Assembly: GCA_910586905.1 (NCBI GenBank)
Contig: CAJUIV010000016.1
Location: 1-35,072, forward strand
Direction: 5' to 3'
Source of the DNA: an uncultured Christensenellaceae bacterium
GTDB taxonomy: Bacteria; Bacillota; Clostridia; Christensenellales; CAG-314
DNA: 35,072 nt
The position numbers and the translations under genes are program-made. The notes under the pieces are model-generated. The model did not search any database and was not told the origin of the DNA. It was given only the letters and a program-made list of their open reading frames with translations. Positions 21,078-28,664 of this stretch are shown here, piece by piece. Each line of letters starts with the position of its first letter. Position 1 is the first letter of the stretch.

Positions 21078-21620
21078 ATGAAATTTGTTTGTTCTGTATG
21101 CGGATACGTTCACGAAGGAACGGAAGCTCCCGAGAAATGCCCGCAATGTAAAGCTCCCAAAGAAAAATTTGTGGCGCAAGCCGGCGAACTCAGTTGGGCT
21201 GCCGAACATGTTGTCGGAGTAGCGCAAGGCGTTCCTCAAGATATTATCGACGACCTTCGTATGAATTTTAACGGCGAATGCAGCGAAGTAGGTATGTATC
21301 TTGCTATGGCGAGAGTCGCTTTCCGCGAAGGTTACCCCGAAATAGGTTTATATTGGGAAAAAGCGGCATACGAAGAAGCCGAACATGCCGCTAAATTTGC
21401 CGAACTTCTCGGGGAAGTCGTAACCGACAGTACCGCTAAGAACCTTGCTATGCGTATCGAAGCGGAAAACGGCGCAACTATGGGCAAGACGGATCTTGCA
21501 AAGCGCGCCAAGGCTTTGGGCTTGGACGCTATTCACGACACCGTTCACGAAATGGCTCGCGACGAAGCGCGTCACGGCAAAGCGTTCGAAGGACTGTATA
21601 ACCGTTATTTCAAGAAATAG
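21078..21620 (+). CDS. Reverse rubrerythrin (NADH-linked peroxidase type)
   Basis: 180 aa with the order rubredoxin domain first (CSVCGYVHEG, CPQCKAP; residues 5-25), then a ferritin-like di-iron domain. This is the reverse of classical rubrerythrin and matches the reverse rubrerythrins of Clostridium. Di-iron ligand helices are visible: NFNGECSEVGMYLAMAR (about 63-79), YEEAEHAAKFAELLGE (about 98-113), AMRIEAENGA (about 122-131), and DTVHEMARDEARHGKAFEGL (about 154-173). These enzymes reduce H2O2 (and O2 via NADH and rubredoxin partners) to water in anaerobes. AAAGGAG lies 10 nt upstream of the ATG. No separate promoter is obvious in the 153-nt gap after the small rubredoxin, so read-through from perR is likely. 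Confidence 0.94.
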   Translation: MKFVCSVCGYVHEGTEAPEKCPQCKAPKEKFVAQAGELSWAAEHVVGVAQGVPQDIIDDLRMNFNGECSEVGMYLAMARVAFREGYPEIGLYWEKAAYEEAEHAAKFAELLGEVVTDSTAKNLAMRIEAENGATMGKTDLAKRAKALGLDAIHDTVHEMARDEARHGKAFEGLYNRYFKK

Positions 21621-21639
21621 TCTTTGGACTGATTTAAGG

Positions 21640-21667
21640 AGAGCTGCCTTTGGGTGGCTCTTTTTTT
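21640..21667 (+). terminator. Terminator of the perR-rubrerythrin unit
   Basis: AGAGC-TGCC (21640-21648) pairs with GGTGGCTCT (21653-21661) through a short loop, with two G/T pairs, and is followed by seven T. Confidence 0.85.
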
Positions 21668-21727
21668 GCGAAAGGAGATGATAAGATTAACCGTAGGATA
21701 TAGCATTAGGCATTGTCCTTAAATCAG

Positions 21728-21756
21728 TTGACTATTAAAAAGTAATATATTAAAAT
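21728..21756 (+). promoter_or_regulatory. Promoter of the GT2/CofD-HAD/nucleotidyltransferase cassette
   Basis: TTGACT (21728-21733), 17 bp, TAAAAT (21751-21756). The predicted start near 21763 gives a very short leader that just includes the ribosome site AGGTGA. Confidence 0.7.
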
Positions 21757-21774
21757 ACAACTCAGGTGATACAA

Positions 21775-23079
21775 ATGAGTTATTCTGATATTGTTGGATT
21801 GGTAATGTTAGTAATCGGTATTATGACCGCTATATTTCCGTTAGAATACGTTATAGTTTGTTTGTGCGGAGTATTTTGCAAGAGAAAAAAATTCCCCGAA
21901 GCAAAAGAAAAGTTAAGGTACGGCGTTATTATTTGTGCTCGCAATGAAGAGAAAGTTATTGGTAATTTAATACAGAGTGTTAAAAAATCCAATTACCCTC
22001 AGAATAAGATAGAAACGTTTGTAATAGCGCACAACTGTACTGATGACACTGCTGAAATTGCTCGCGCTAACGGTGCGGTAGTTTATGAATATTCTAATTC
22101 TGCGGAAAAAACGAAAGGCTATGCGTTGAAACAAATTTTCAAGTGTATTGAGCGCGATTACGGTATAGCAAGTTTCGACGGTTATCACGTGTTTGATGCG
22201 GACAACATTTTGGATAATCAATACTTAACCAAGATGAACGACGCTTTTTTGTATTATGACCGCAAGAATGCAATAACTTCATTTCGAAATGCCAAAAATT
22301 TCGGAGAAAATGTACAAACGGCGATGTACGGGTTGCTGTATGTGGCAGGATGTACGTTGGAATCTGAAGGCAGGATGGCATTGAATTGTTCTGCAAGAAT
22401 TTTAGGGTCGGGTTTTTTGGTTTCGTCGGAAATGGTTAAAGACGGTTGGAATATAGTTAATTTATCCGACGATACCGATTTTACCGCAGAACAAATAATT
22501 TTGGGCAAAAGGGTAATGTATTGCGGCGAAGCAATGTATTACGATGAGCATCCGACAACTTTTAAGGCGATGTGGCGTCAAAGATTGCGTTGGGCAAAGG
22601 GAACATTGATAGTTTGCAAAAAAAGAATAAAAGATTTGTTTGGCAAATTTTTTAGGCCAAGAAACGGCGTTGATCAACGCGGCATTAAGTTGTCTTGTTT
22701 CGATTTGATAGGATGCATACTTCCGATAGGAGCGATTAGCGTTTTAATTTTAGCAATACATTTATTGCTATTGGCGTTATCGCCGTTGTTCGCCGACTAT
22801 ACGTCAGATATATGGAAAGGATGGGCGACATTATTCGCTATCAGCACGTTGATAGGCTTTTGCGGAATGAATTTATGCGGAATAGTTTGTTATGTAAAGG
22901 AAAAGCGAATTCGCGAAGTATCAGTTGGCCGTAAAATCTTATCTGTTCTGTTGTTTCCATTGTTCGGCATTTTAATTGTACCGCTTCAAATAGCAGCTAT
23001 ATTTACTAAAAAATTCGAATGGACACAAATTGTTCACAGTAACGAATCCAACTTTGAAACCTTTAATAAGGGTTCGTAG
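21775..23079 (+). CDS. Membrane-bound family 2 glycosyltransferase
   Basis: 434 aa. The ATG at 21775 is favoured because AGGTGA lies 5 nt upstream; an in-frame GTG at 21766 sits inside that site. A membrane segment is at residues ~5-32. The GT-A domain follows, with RYGVIICARNEEKVIGNLI (~48-66), HNCTDDTAEIA, the metal-binding DADN (~141-144), an ED-like DDTDFT and the acceptor motif RQRLRWAKG. Two to three more membrane segments lie at the C-terminus. The Q-x2-RW motif is that of processive synthases such as chitin, hyaluronan and cellulose synthases and the poly-GlcNAc enzyme, so it may polymerise or flip a glycan. It heads a three-gene unit with a CofD-HAD fusion and a nucleotidyltransferase, pointing to a surface glycan or glycolipid. 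Sugar donor unknown. Confidence 0.87.
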   Translation: MSYSDIVGLVMLVIGIMTAIFPLEYVIVCLCGVFCKRKKFPEAKEKLRYGVIICARNEEKVIGNLIQSVKKSNYPQNKIETFVIAHNCTDDTAEIARANGAVVYEYSNSAEKTKGYALKQIFKCIERDYGIASFDGYHVFDADNILDNQYLTKMNDAFLYYDRKNAITSFRNAKNFGENVQTAMYGLLYVAGCTLESEGRMALNCSARILGSGFLVSSEMVKDGWNIVNLSDDTDFTAEQIILGKRVMYCGEAMYYDEHPTTFKAMWRQRLRWAKGTLIVCKKRIKDLFGKFFRPRNGVDQRGIKLSCFDLIGCILPIGAISVLILAIHLLLLALSPLFADYTSDIWKGWATLFAISTLIGFCGMNLCGIVCYVKEKRIREVSVGRKILSVLLFPLFGILIVPLQIAAIFTKKFEWTQIVHSNESNFETFNKGS

Positions 23080-23115
23080 CAAAATGAAATATACGAAAGT
23101 AAAGGAGATAAAAAT

Positions 23116-24807
23116 ATGAAAATAGTTGTTCTATCCGGCGGATCTGGCAACGACGCGATGGTAAAAGGACTTAATTCATTAAATCTTGGGGGGGGGTTAT
23201 TCGATCTAAAAGTAATAGTCAATGCCTATGATAACGGTAAGTCTACCGGCGTTTGCCGTGCCGTAACCAATACGTTAGGAGTATCCGATATACGTAAAAA
23301 TCATTCCAGAATGTATCAGGCTGTTTACGGAGAAAACGTAGACGAAAACATTATGGAGTTCTACGACGGACGTTTCAATTTGGAAAAGGGTCGCGAAGTA
23401 GAAACCGTCAAGAATTATTTATCAAAATGGGGAATGGAAGAATATTCCCGTTATGCCGATGAGTTTTTTGCTCACAGCAACGCTTATGACTACGATTATA
23501 AGAACTTTAGCGTTTCTAATATAATTTATTCGCAAATGTATGAAGAACACGGATATGAATATACCAACAAGCATTTCTGCGACAAACTTGGTATAGACGA
23601 TTTTGTCGTTCTCAATTCTTTCGACAACGTATTTATTAAGGCTCAAACGGAATCGGGTCATATTATCGAAGACGAAGGCGAAACCGTTTTTTGGAATAAT
23701 CCGAGCGATAAGATAGTTAAGACAATTTATGACGTACACAGCAGCGTCGGACTTAATCCTGTCGCGGTTAATTTGATTGAGAATGCGGATTTAATTATTA
23801 TCTCGACAGGTACTTTTTACAGTTCGTTACAGCCGACCATAGAATATTTGGATTTTTATAAATATATAAACGCTTCCAACGCCAAGAAGATTTGGGTTAT
23901 GAATAACGAAGAAGACGGCGATTCGTTCGGCGTGTCCGACTTGGATTTGGTCGCCGCTATGGAAAGAACCGGGCTGGACCTTGACAGCTTCGTTATTTTG
24001 GTCAATGACGACGCAAAATCTACAATGAAACAGGCGGACGGCAAGCACAATTTCGTATCTATGCCAATGGGAAACGTCGACGGAAAACACGACGCGCGTA
24101 AGTATGCGGTAGCCCTGCTTCGTATTTATTACGGTCTTGATAAGCCAATTGACAAAATATTGTTCGACTTTGACGATACGATTTACAGTCGCAGTAGTGC
24201 CGAAGAAGACGTTTCCGTAGAAAACGTCAAATTGTTGAATTCCATTGCCGATAAGTCCGTAATTGTAAGCGGTAATTCGTATCGCAGTATTCGCAATAAA
24301 TTGTCTAAGATTTACGGACCGGAGCTAGAAGGATGGAACGTCGAAGTTTGGGCGGACGCCAATTCGATATTATTCCGTAACGACGAGCAAATGCAGATTA
24401 TCGAAAAACACGTAATTCGTGGCGACATAGAGTCGCAGTTAACGGCTTTTATCGGTAAACACGGGCTTAAAACGGAAGCGGTAGGCGGCGAACGTACTGT
24501 CAATTACAAAATAAAGCCGTTGAGCCAAGACCAACGGGAAAAGTTCGTACGGTTGCTTAACAAAGAATTCGGCCGCGTGGTCAAAGCCAAAATGACAGGT
24601 AAAACTACGGTAGATATCGTAAGCTTGGATAACGACAAAGAGTCTGTGTTCGACGTATGTAATTTCCAATCGTTAAATACGTTGTATGTCGGCGACGAAG
24701 TTCAACACGGTAACGACGTGCGAATTGCCAACAGGTGTAATGCGGTAATACGCGTGTCAAGCGTAAACGAAACCAACATTATATTAAAACTTTTAAGCGA
24801 GAAATAA
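23116..24807 (+). CDS. CofD/YvcK-like transferase domain fused to a HAD-family phosphatase
   Basis: 563 aa. Residues 1-~345 resemble the CofD/YvcK superfamily: nucleotide-binding start VVLSGGSGNDAMVKGL (4-19), VNAYDNGKSTGVCRA (36-50), LGVSDIRKNHSRMY (about 54-67), and ADLIIISTGTFYSSLQPTIE (about 229-248). From ~350 comes a HAD hydrolase: motif I DFDDTIY, motif II VSGNS, and a late GDEVQHGND acid motif near 535-543. CofD moves a phospholactyl group in F420 synthesis, and YvcK binds UDP-sugars; neither reaction can be assumed here. AAAGGAG lies 8 nt upstream. Codons 25-27 are a run of nine G (23188-23196), in frame in this copy, and slippage would switch the gene off. The nucleotidyltransferase gene starts 1 nt after its stop. 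Confidence 0.8.
   Translation: MKIVVLSGGSGNDAMVKGLNSLNLGGGLFDLKVIVNAYDNGKSTGVCRAVTNTLGVSDIRKNHSRMYQAVYGENVDENIMEFYDGRFNLEKGREVETVKNYLSKWGMEEYSRYADEFFAHSNAYDYDYKNFSVSNIIYSQMYEEHGYEYTNKHFCDKLGIDDFVVLNSFDNVFIKAQTESGHIIEDEGETVFWNNPSDKIVKTIYDVHSSVGLNPVAVNLIENADLIIISTGTFYSSLQPTIEYLDFYKYINASNAKKIWVMNNEEDGDSFGVSDLDLVAAMERTGLDLDSFVILVNDDAKSTMKQADGKHNFVSMPMGNVDGKHDARKYAVALLRIYYGLDKPIDKILFDFDDTIYSRSSAEEDVSVENVKLLNSIADKSVIVSGNSYRSIRNKLSKIYGPELEGWNVEVWADANSILFRNDEQMQIIEKHVIRGDIESQLTAFIGKHGLKTEAVGGERTVNYKIKPLSQDQREKFVRLLNKEFGRVVKAKMTGKTTVDIVSLDNDKESVFDVCNFQSLNTLYVGDEVQHGNDVRIANRCNAVIRVSSVNETNIILKLLSEK
23188..23196 (+). repeat. G9 homopolymer tract inside the CofD-HAD gene
   Basis: Nine consecutive G at codons 25-27 of the CofD-HAD reading frame. 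Such tracts are prone to slippage and are classic phase-variation sites. The frame is open at nine. Confidence 0.8.
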
Positions 24808-24808
24808 T

Positions 24809-25513
24809 ATGGTTTACGGTTTGATAATCAGCGCGGGAAGACAATCGCGTTTTAAGAGCGCCGTTCCCAAGTGTTTGTCTATGATTGACGGCAAAACGCT
24901 CTTAGACAGAAACATAGACGCAATGCGTCCCTATTGCGATAAAATATATACGGTTTGTTCGGTAGAAAATCAGAATTATTTCGATAAATACGATAAAATC
25001 GTAATCGAATCGGGTAAAGGAAGCGGTGACGCGGTTTGGCAGGCAATCGAGCGTATCGGCTGTTATGAAGACGATTTGTGCTTTATAATGTGGGGCGATG
25101 CCTTGCATACGGAAGATATCTTCGCAAAGCTGCAAAGTAATTATCGCGGTAGAGCGTTAATTCCTTGTAAATGGGAAAAATTGCCGTATGTTAAAGTGTC
25201 TCAAGACAAATCCCATACTCTGAAAGTATATTTTTCCAAGTTTCACGAAGACACACGGGAAGGTTTTCACGATTTAAGTTTGTTTTACTGTCCTATGTGT
25301 GCGTTGCTGAATAAATTACGGCAATTCCGAAATAAAATATTACGACCTGACGGAACTTACCGTCACAAACACGGCGATGAAATGGAGTTTATGGATTTGT
25401 TTAACGAAACGGACGTCGAAGCGGAAATATTGGAATGTAACGATTACGAAGATTTCTCGTTTAATACAGTGGAAGAACTGCAAAAGTTAACGGAGCAGAA
25501 ATCTCGGCGGTAA
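24809..25513 (+). CDS. Sugar/MobA-like nucleotidyltransferase
   Basis: 234 aa with a GT-A-type nucleotidyltransferase fold. The start YGLIISAGRQSRF followed by PKCLSMIDGKTLLDRNID (2-36) is the signature loop and product-site lysine of NTP:sugar-phosphate or CTP:phosphocholine-type enzymes. A metal-binding Asp lies in MWGDALH (about 93-98). It would activate a phosphorylated small molecule as a nucleoside diphosphate conjugate. It starts 1 nt after the CofD-HAD stop, with GCGAG as a poor ribosome site, so the two are probably translated together. The pairing with a CofD-like protein recalls CofC and CofD of F420 synthesis, but this enzyme looks closer to the sugar/choline group. A terminator follows. 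Confidence 0.82.
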   Translation: MVYGLIISAGRQSRFKSAVPKCLSMIDGKTLLDRNIDAMRPYCDKIYTVCSVENQNYFDKYDKIVIESGKGSGDAVWQAIERIGCYEDDLCFIMWGDALHTEDIFAKLQSNYRGRALIPCKWEKLPYVKVSQDKSHTLKVYFSKFHEDTREGFHDLSLFYCPMCALLNKLRQFRNKILRPDGTYRHKHGDEMEFMDLFNETDVEAEILECNDYEDFSFNTVEELQKLTEQKSRR

Positions 25514-25520
25514 TATGCGG

Positions 25521-25556
25521 AAAACGCGCTCAGGATAATTCCTGCGGCGCGTTTTT
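25521..25556 (+). terminator. Terminator of the GT2/CofD-HAD cassette
   Basis: AAAACGCGC (25521-25529) with GCGCGTTTT (25547-25555), an inner CAGG/CCTG helix, then T. Confidence 0.8.
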
Positions 25557-25665
25557 AGTACATTTCCGATTTAAGGAGTGTCAATTGAGTATTTCGAGTA
25601 TTCTTATCTGTCATAAAAAATCGGACATATACAGTTAAAATGGTTTCTATTTTCCGCCCTTATTA

Positions 25666-25694
25666 TTGCAATAAATTATAAGTTATAGTATAAT
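25666..25694 (+). promoter_or_regulatory. Promoter of the patatin gene, predicted leaderless
   Basis: TTGCAA (25666-25671), 17 bp, TATAAT (25689-25694). The +1 position expected 7 nt downstream is the A of the ATG at 25701, and no ribosome site exists, so the mRNA may begin at its start codon. Confidence 0.7.
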
Positions 25695-25700
25695 ACGGCT

Positions 25701-26513
25701 ATGGCAATATTCGCACGTAAAAAAAGCGACGACGGTTTTGTAAAATCGCGCTATAAATTAGGTTTGGCGTTGTCAGGCGGCGGAACTCGCGGACTCGCGC
25801 ACGTCGGCGTACTCAAAGCGTTTGCCGAAGAACGTATACGTATAGACGTTGTAGCGGGCACCAGCGCGGGCGCGCTCATAGGCGCGTGCTTTTGCGCCGG
25901 AGTCTCTTTGCAAAGAATGACGGACGAAGCCAAGGCGCTGAAACGCAAGGACGTGCTTAATTCGAAGTTTATGATAGGCTCTGATTCCGCTAATATCCGC
26001 GCCATAGCGGACAGACTTCTTGGCGGAGCTATTTTTCAACAGCTCGATATTCCTTTTTCTGCCGTTGCGGTAGATATACGCAGCGGCAGCGAGGTGATAC
26101 TAAGCGAGGGCGACGTGGCGACGGCGGTATCCGCATCCTGCGCTGTTCCGGCTTTGTTTAAGCCTGTGGTTTTAAACGATATGCTGCTTGTCGACGGAGG
26201 TTTACTCAATAATATGCCGTCGGACGTATGCCGTCAAATGGGCGCGGAAATCGTAATAGGAGTAGATTTAAATCACAACAGAGGTAAAGGCACGTCGTCT
26301 CGCAAATTGTTGGATACGCTAGTGGCAACGTGGAATATCACAACTAAATCTACTATGTATAAAGGACTTTTAAACAGCGACGTAGTTATAGAACCGGAAT
26401 TGTCCGCCTTTAAGAATACCAGTTTGGACGGTATAAACCTTATGGTGCAAGAGGGGTACGATGCAGCTAAGGAAAAAATGCCGGAAATAAAAGAAATGTT
26501 AAAACTCAAATAA
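25701..26513 (+). CDS. Patatin-like phospholipase family protein (RssA/YchK type)
   Basis: 270 aa, no signal peptide. Oxyanion-hole glycine loop LSGGGTRGLAHVGVL (24-38), nucleophile motif VAGTSAGALIG (52-62, Ser56) and the dyad aspartate in LLVDGGLLNNMP (about 163-174) are all present, so it is an intact serine hydrolase of the patatin fold acting on lipids or acyl esters. Substrate unknown. The start at 25701 is the first ATG of the conserved region and has no ribosome site; a consensus promoter ends 6 nt upstream. An exported metallo-beta-lactamase gene follows after 12 nt, and no terminator is seen until 35021, so it may head a long unit that includes the shikimate genes. Confidence 0.9.
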   Translation: MAIFARKKSDDGFVKSRYKLGLALSGGGTRGLAHVGVLKAFAEERIRIDVVAGTSAGALIGACFCAGVSLQRMTDEAKALKRKDVLNSKFMIGSDSANIRAIADRLLGGAIFQQLDIPFSAVAVDIRSGSEVILSEGDVATAVSASCAVPALFKPVVLNDMLLVDGGLLNNMPSDVCRQMGAEIVIGVDLNHNRGKGTSSRKLLDTLVATWNITTKSTMYKGLLNSDVVIEPELSAFKNTSLDGINLMVQEGYDAAKEKMPEIKEMLKLK

Positions 26514-26525
26514 AGGATAATTTGT

Positions 26526-28625
26526 ATGGCTAAAAAAAGGATAACAAATAATTTAAAAGTTTTATTGTCATCGTTTGTCGTTTTTTTGATTTGCGCGTCC
26601 GCGCTTATACTGTCTGCGTGCGCAAACTTTTTAGACGTTACTATTAAATTCGACCCGAACTATCCAAATGCCGAAGTGATTACTAAAACGTATAAATACG
26701 GCGAACAAGTATCGGCGCCCAACGTTACTCGCGAAGGATACGAGTTTGACGGTTGGTATACGAATCGCGATTTGACGGAAAAAGCCCCCGATAAAATATA
26801 CGCGGGTGTAAGCCGTACCTATTATGCAAGCTGGACGTCGACCGTAACTTTAAACGAAATTACAGCCGTATATAAGGGACAAGGCGTTTTTGTCGGCGGT
26901 ACGGTTTCTAACGGCGATTTTGAGGTAACGGCTTTTTATAGCGACGAATCGTCTGAAAAAGTAAATGACTTTGTTATAAGCGGATTTAATTCCGACTCTG
27001 CCGGCGATTGCTCGGTTACGATTTCTTTTACAAAATACGGCGTTACCAAGCAAACGCAGGTTACGGTTGCCGTTAATAAGATTGAACTTACCGTTCTTAC
27101 CGCCGTTTACTCAGGAGAATCGGTTGAAGTCGGCGCTACTCTGGACAAGAGCAAAGTATCCGTTACGGCAATATACGGCGACGGTAGTTCTAAAATCGTA
27201 ACGGATTTTTCTGCGGAGTACGATTTTAGCTCGGCAGGAGAAAAAAAAGTTACAATTAGTTATACCGACGGAGAAATAACGAAAACAGCCGAATTTAACA
27301 TAACCGTAATTGAAAAGACGGTCGAACCTCCGGATGACAGAAAGCTTATAAGTATAACGGCTGTATATAACGGCGCAAATATACTTGTGGGCGGCAGTTT
27401 AAATAACGGCGATTTTGCGGTAACCGCTTATTACGACAATGAAAGCAGCCGAATCGTAACGAATTTTGCCGTCGGCGCGTTTAGTTCGGCAGAGGCGGGC
27501 GTATGCGCCGTTCAAATTTCTTATACCGAAAACGGCGTTACAAAAGAGTGCTCGGTAAACGTAACGGTAGTGTCGCAGGGCGGCGACGTCGTATCTAACG
27601 CCAACGTTTCTATTCACTTTTTGGAACTGGGAAATATCTATACCGGCGACAGCGTTTATATAAAGGCGGGAGAAACGGATATTTTGATTGACGCCGGCAG
27701 CAGACAATCGTCGGCAGGTACTATTACTAAATATTTGAACAACTACGTTACAGACGGTAAATTGGAATACGTCATAGCCACTCACGCTCATCAAGATCAC
27801 ATAGCAGGATTTATCGGTACGTCTTCTTACAGGGGCATTTTCGAGGCGTTCGATTGTGAAACTATAATTGATTTCAGCCGTACGAATCAAAAAGAGTTGA
27901 CGGACAAAGGAAATCCTACTTTATACAAGCAATACTTAAATAAAAGAGATGCGGCTGTGGCAGACGGAGCGGCGCATTATACGGCGGAACAATGTTTTAA
28001 CGAAACCGACGGCGCAAAACGAGTTTATCAAATTGCCGACGGCATAACGTTGGAAATTTTGTATAATTACTACTACTTTAACAGTTCCGGCGACGAAAAC
28101 AACTATTCCGTAACATGCATAATAAAGCAAGGCGAAAACAACTACTTTTTCTCTGGCGATTTGGAGCAAGAAGGCGAAGAAAAACTTGTAAGCTACTATG
28201 AAAATAAAAACGAACCGCTTCCGCATTGCGTACTGTACAAAGCGGGACATCACGGTTCCAAAACTTCGTCAACGGCAAAGCTTATGAGCGCGATTACTCC
28301 CGATTACGTTTGCGTTTGCTGCTGCGCTGGAACCAGCGAGTATACTTCGAATAACGACAATCAGTTTCCAACGCAGGATTTTATAAACCGAATCGCGCCT
28401 TATACCGATAAGGTTTACGTTACCACAATGGTAGATAATTACGTATCGTCGGGTTGGGGCAGTAACGGTACGGTAAAATCGATGAACGGAAACATCGTGT
28501 TTTCTTGCATAGACGGAAATATATCCGTTGAATGCTCTAACAATAATCTTTTGTTAAAAGATACCGAATGGTTTAAGGAAAAGCGAATTTGTCCCGAAGA
28601 GTGGAAAGATAAACAAACGCAATAA
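26526..28625 (+). CDS. Exported lipoprotein: InlB-type repeat, three Ig-like repeats and a ComEC-type metallo-beta-lactamase domain
   Basis: 699 aa. A signal peptide ends in lipobox LSAC (Cys32). An InlB/Listeria-Bacteroides repeat (GYEFDGWYTNRDLTEKAPD, about 74-92) is followed by three related Ig-like repeats beginning ITAVYKG, LTAVYSG and ITAVYNG at about 110, 190 and 276. Residues ~358-699 are a metallo-beta-lactamase domain: VSIHFLELGNIYTGDSVYIK, ATHAHQDHIAGF (about 418-429), SGDLEQEGE and AGHHGSK (about 573). The arrangement is that of the soluble hydrolase domain of ComEC/Rec2. It should be anchored outside the cell, perhaps cutting nucleic acid or another phosphodiester. AAAGGATAA precedes the ATG. 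A second copy of the hydrolase follows 39 nt downstream. Confidence 0.85.
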   Translation: MAKKRITNNLKVLLSSFVVFLICASALILSACANFLDVTIKFDPNYPNAEVITKTYKYGEQVSAPNVTREGYEFDGWYTNRDLTEKAPDKIYAGVSRTYYASWTSTVTLNEITAVYKGQGVFVGGTVSNGDFEVTAFYSDESSEKVNDFVISGFNSDSAGDCSVTISFTKYGVTKQTQVTVAVNKIELTVLTAVYSGESVEVGATLDKSKVSVTAIYGDGSSKIVTDFSAEYDFSSAGEKKVTISYTDGEITKTAEFNITVIEKTVEPPDDRKLISITAVYNGANILVGGSLNNGDFAVTAYYDNESSRIVTNFAVGAFSSAEAGVCAVQISYTENGVTKECSVNVTVVSQGGDVVSNANVSIHFLELGNIYTGDSVYIKAGETDILIDAGSRQSSAGTITKYLNNYVTDGKLEYVIATHAHQDHIAGFIGTSSYRGIFEAFDCETIIDFSRTNQKELTDKGNPTLYKQYLNKRDAAVADGAAHYTAEQCFNETDGAKRVYQIADGITLEILYNYYYFNSSGDENNYSVTCIIKQGENNYFFSGDLEQEGEEKLVSYYENKNEPLPHCVLYKAGHHGSKTSSTAKLMSAITPDYVCVCCCAGTSEYTSNNDNQFPTQDFINRIAPYTDKVYVTTMVDNYVSSGWGSNGTVKSMNGNIVFSCIDGNISVECSNNNLLLKDTEWFKEKRICPEEWKDKQTQ

Positions 28626-28664
28626 CAAACGTTTGCGTAGTATATAAAAAAAACGGAGAAAAAA

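Noticed and set aside
25574..25638. Mini frame of 17 codons from a TTG after AAGGAG
   Set aside because: Very short, non-ATG start, no recognisable product; it falls between a terminator and the next promoter.
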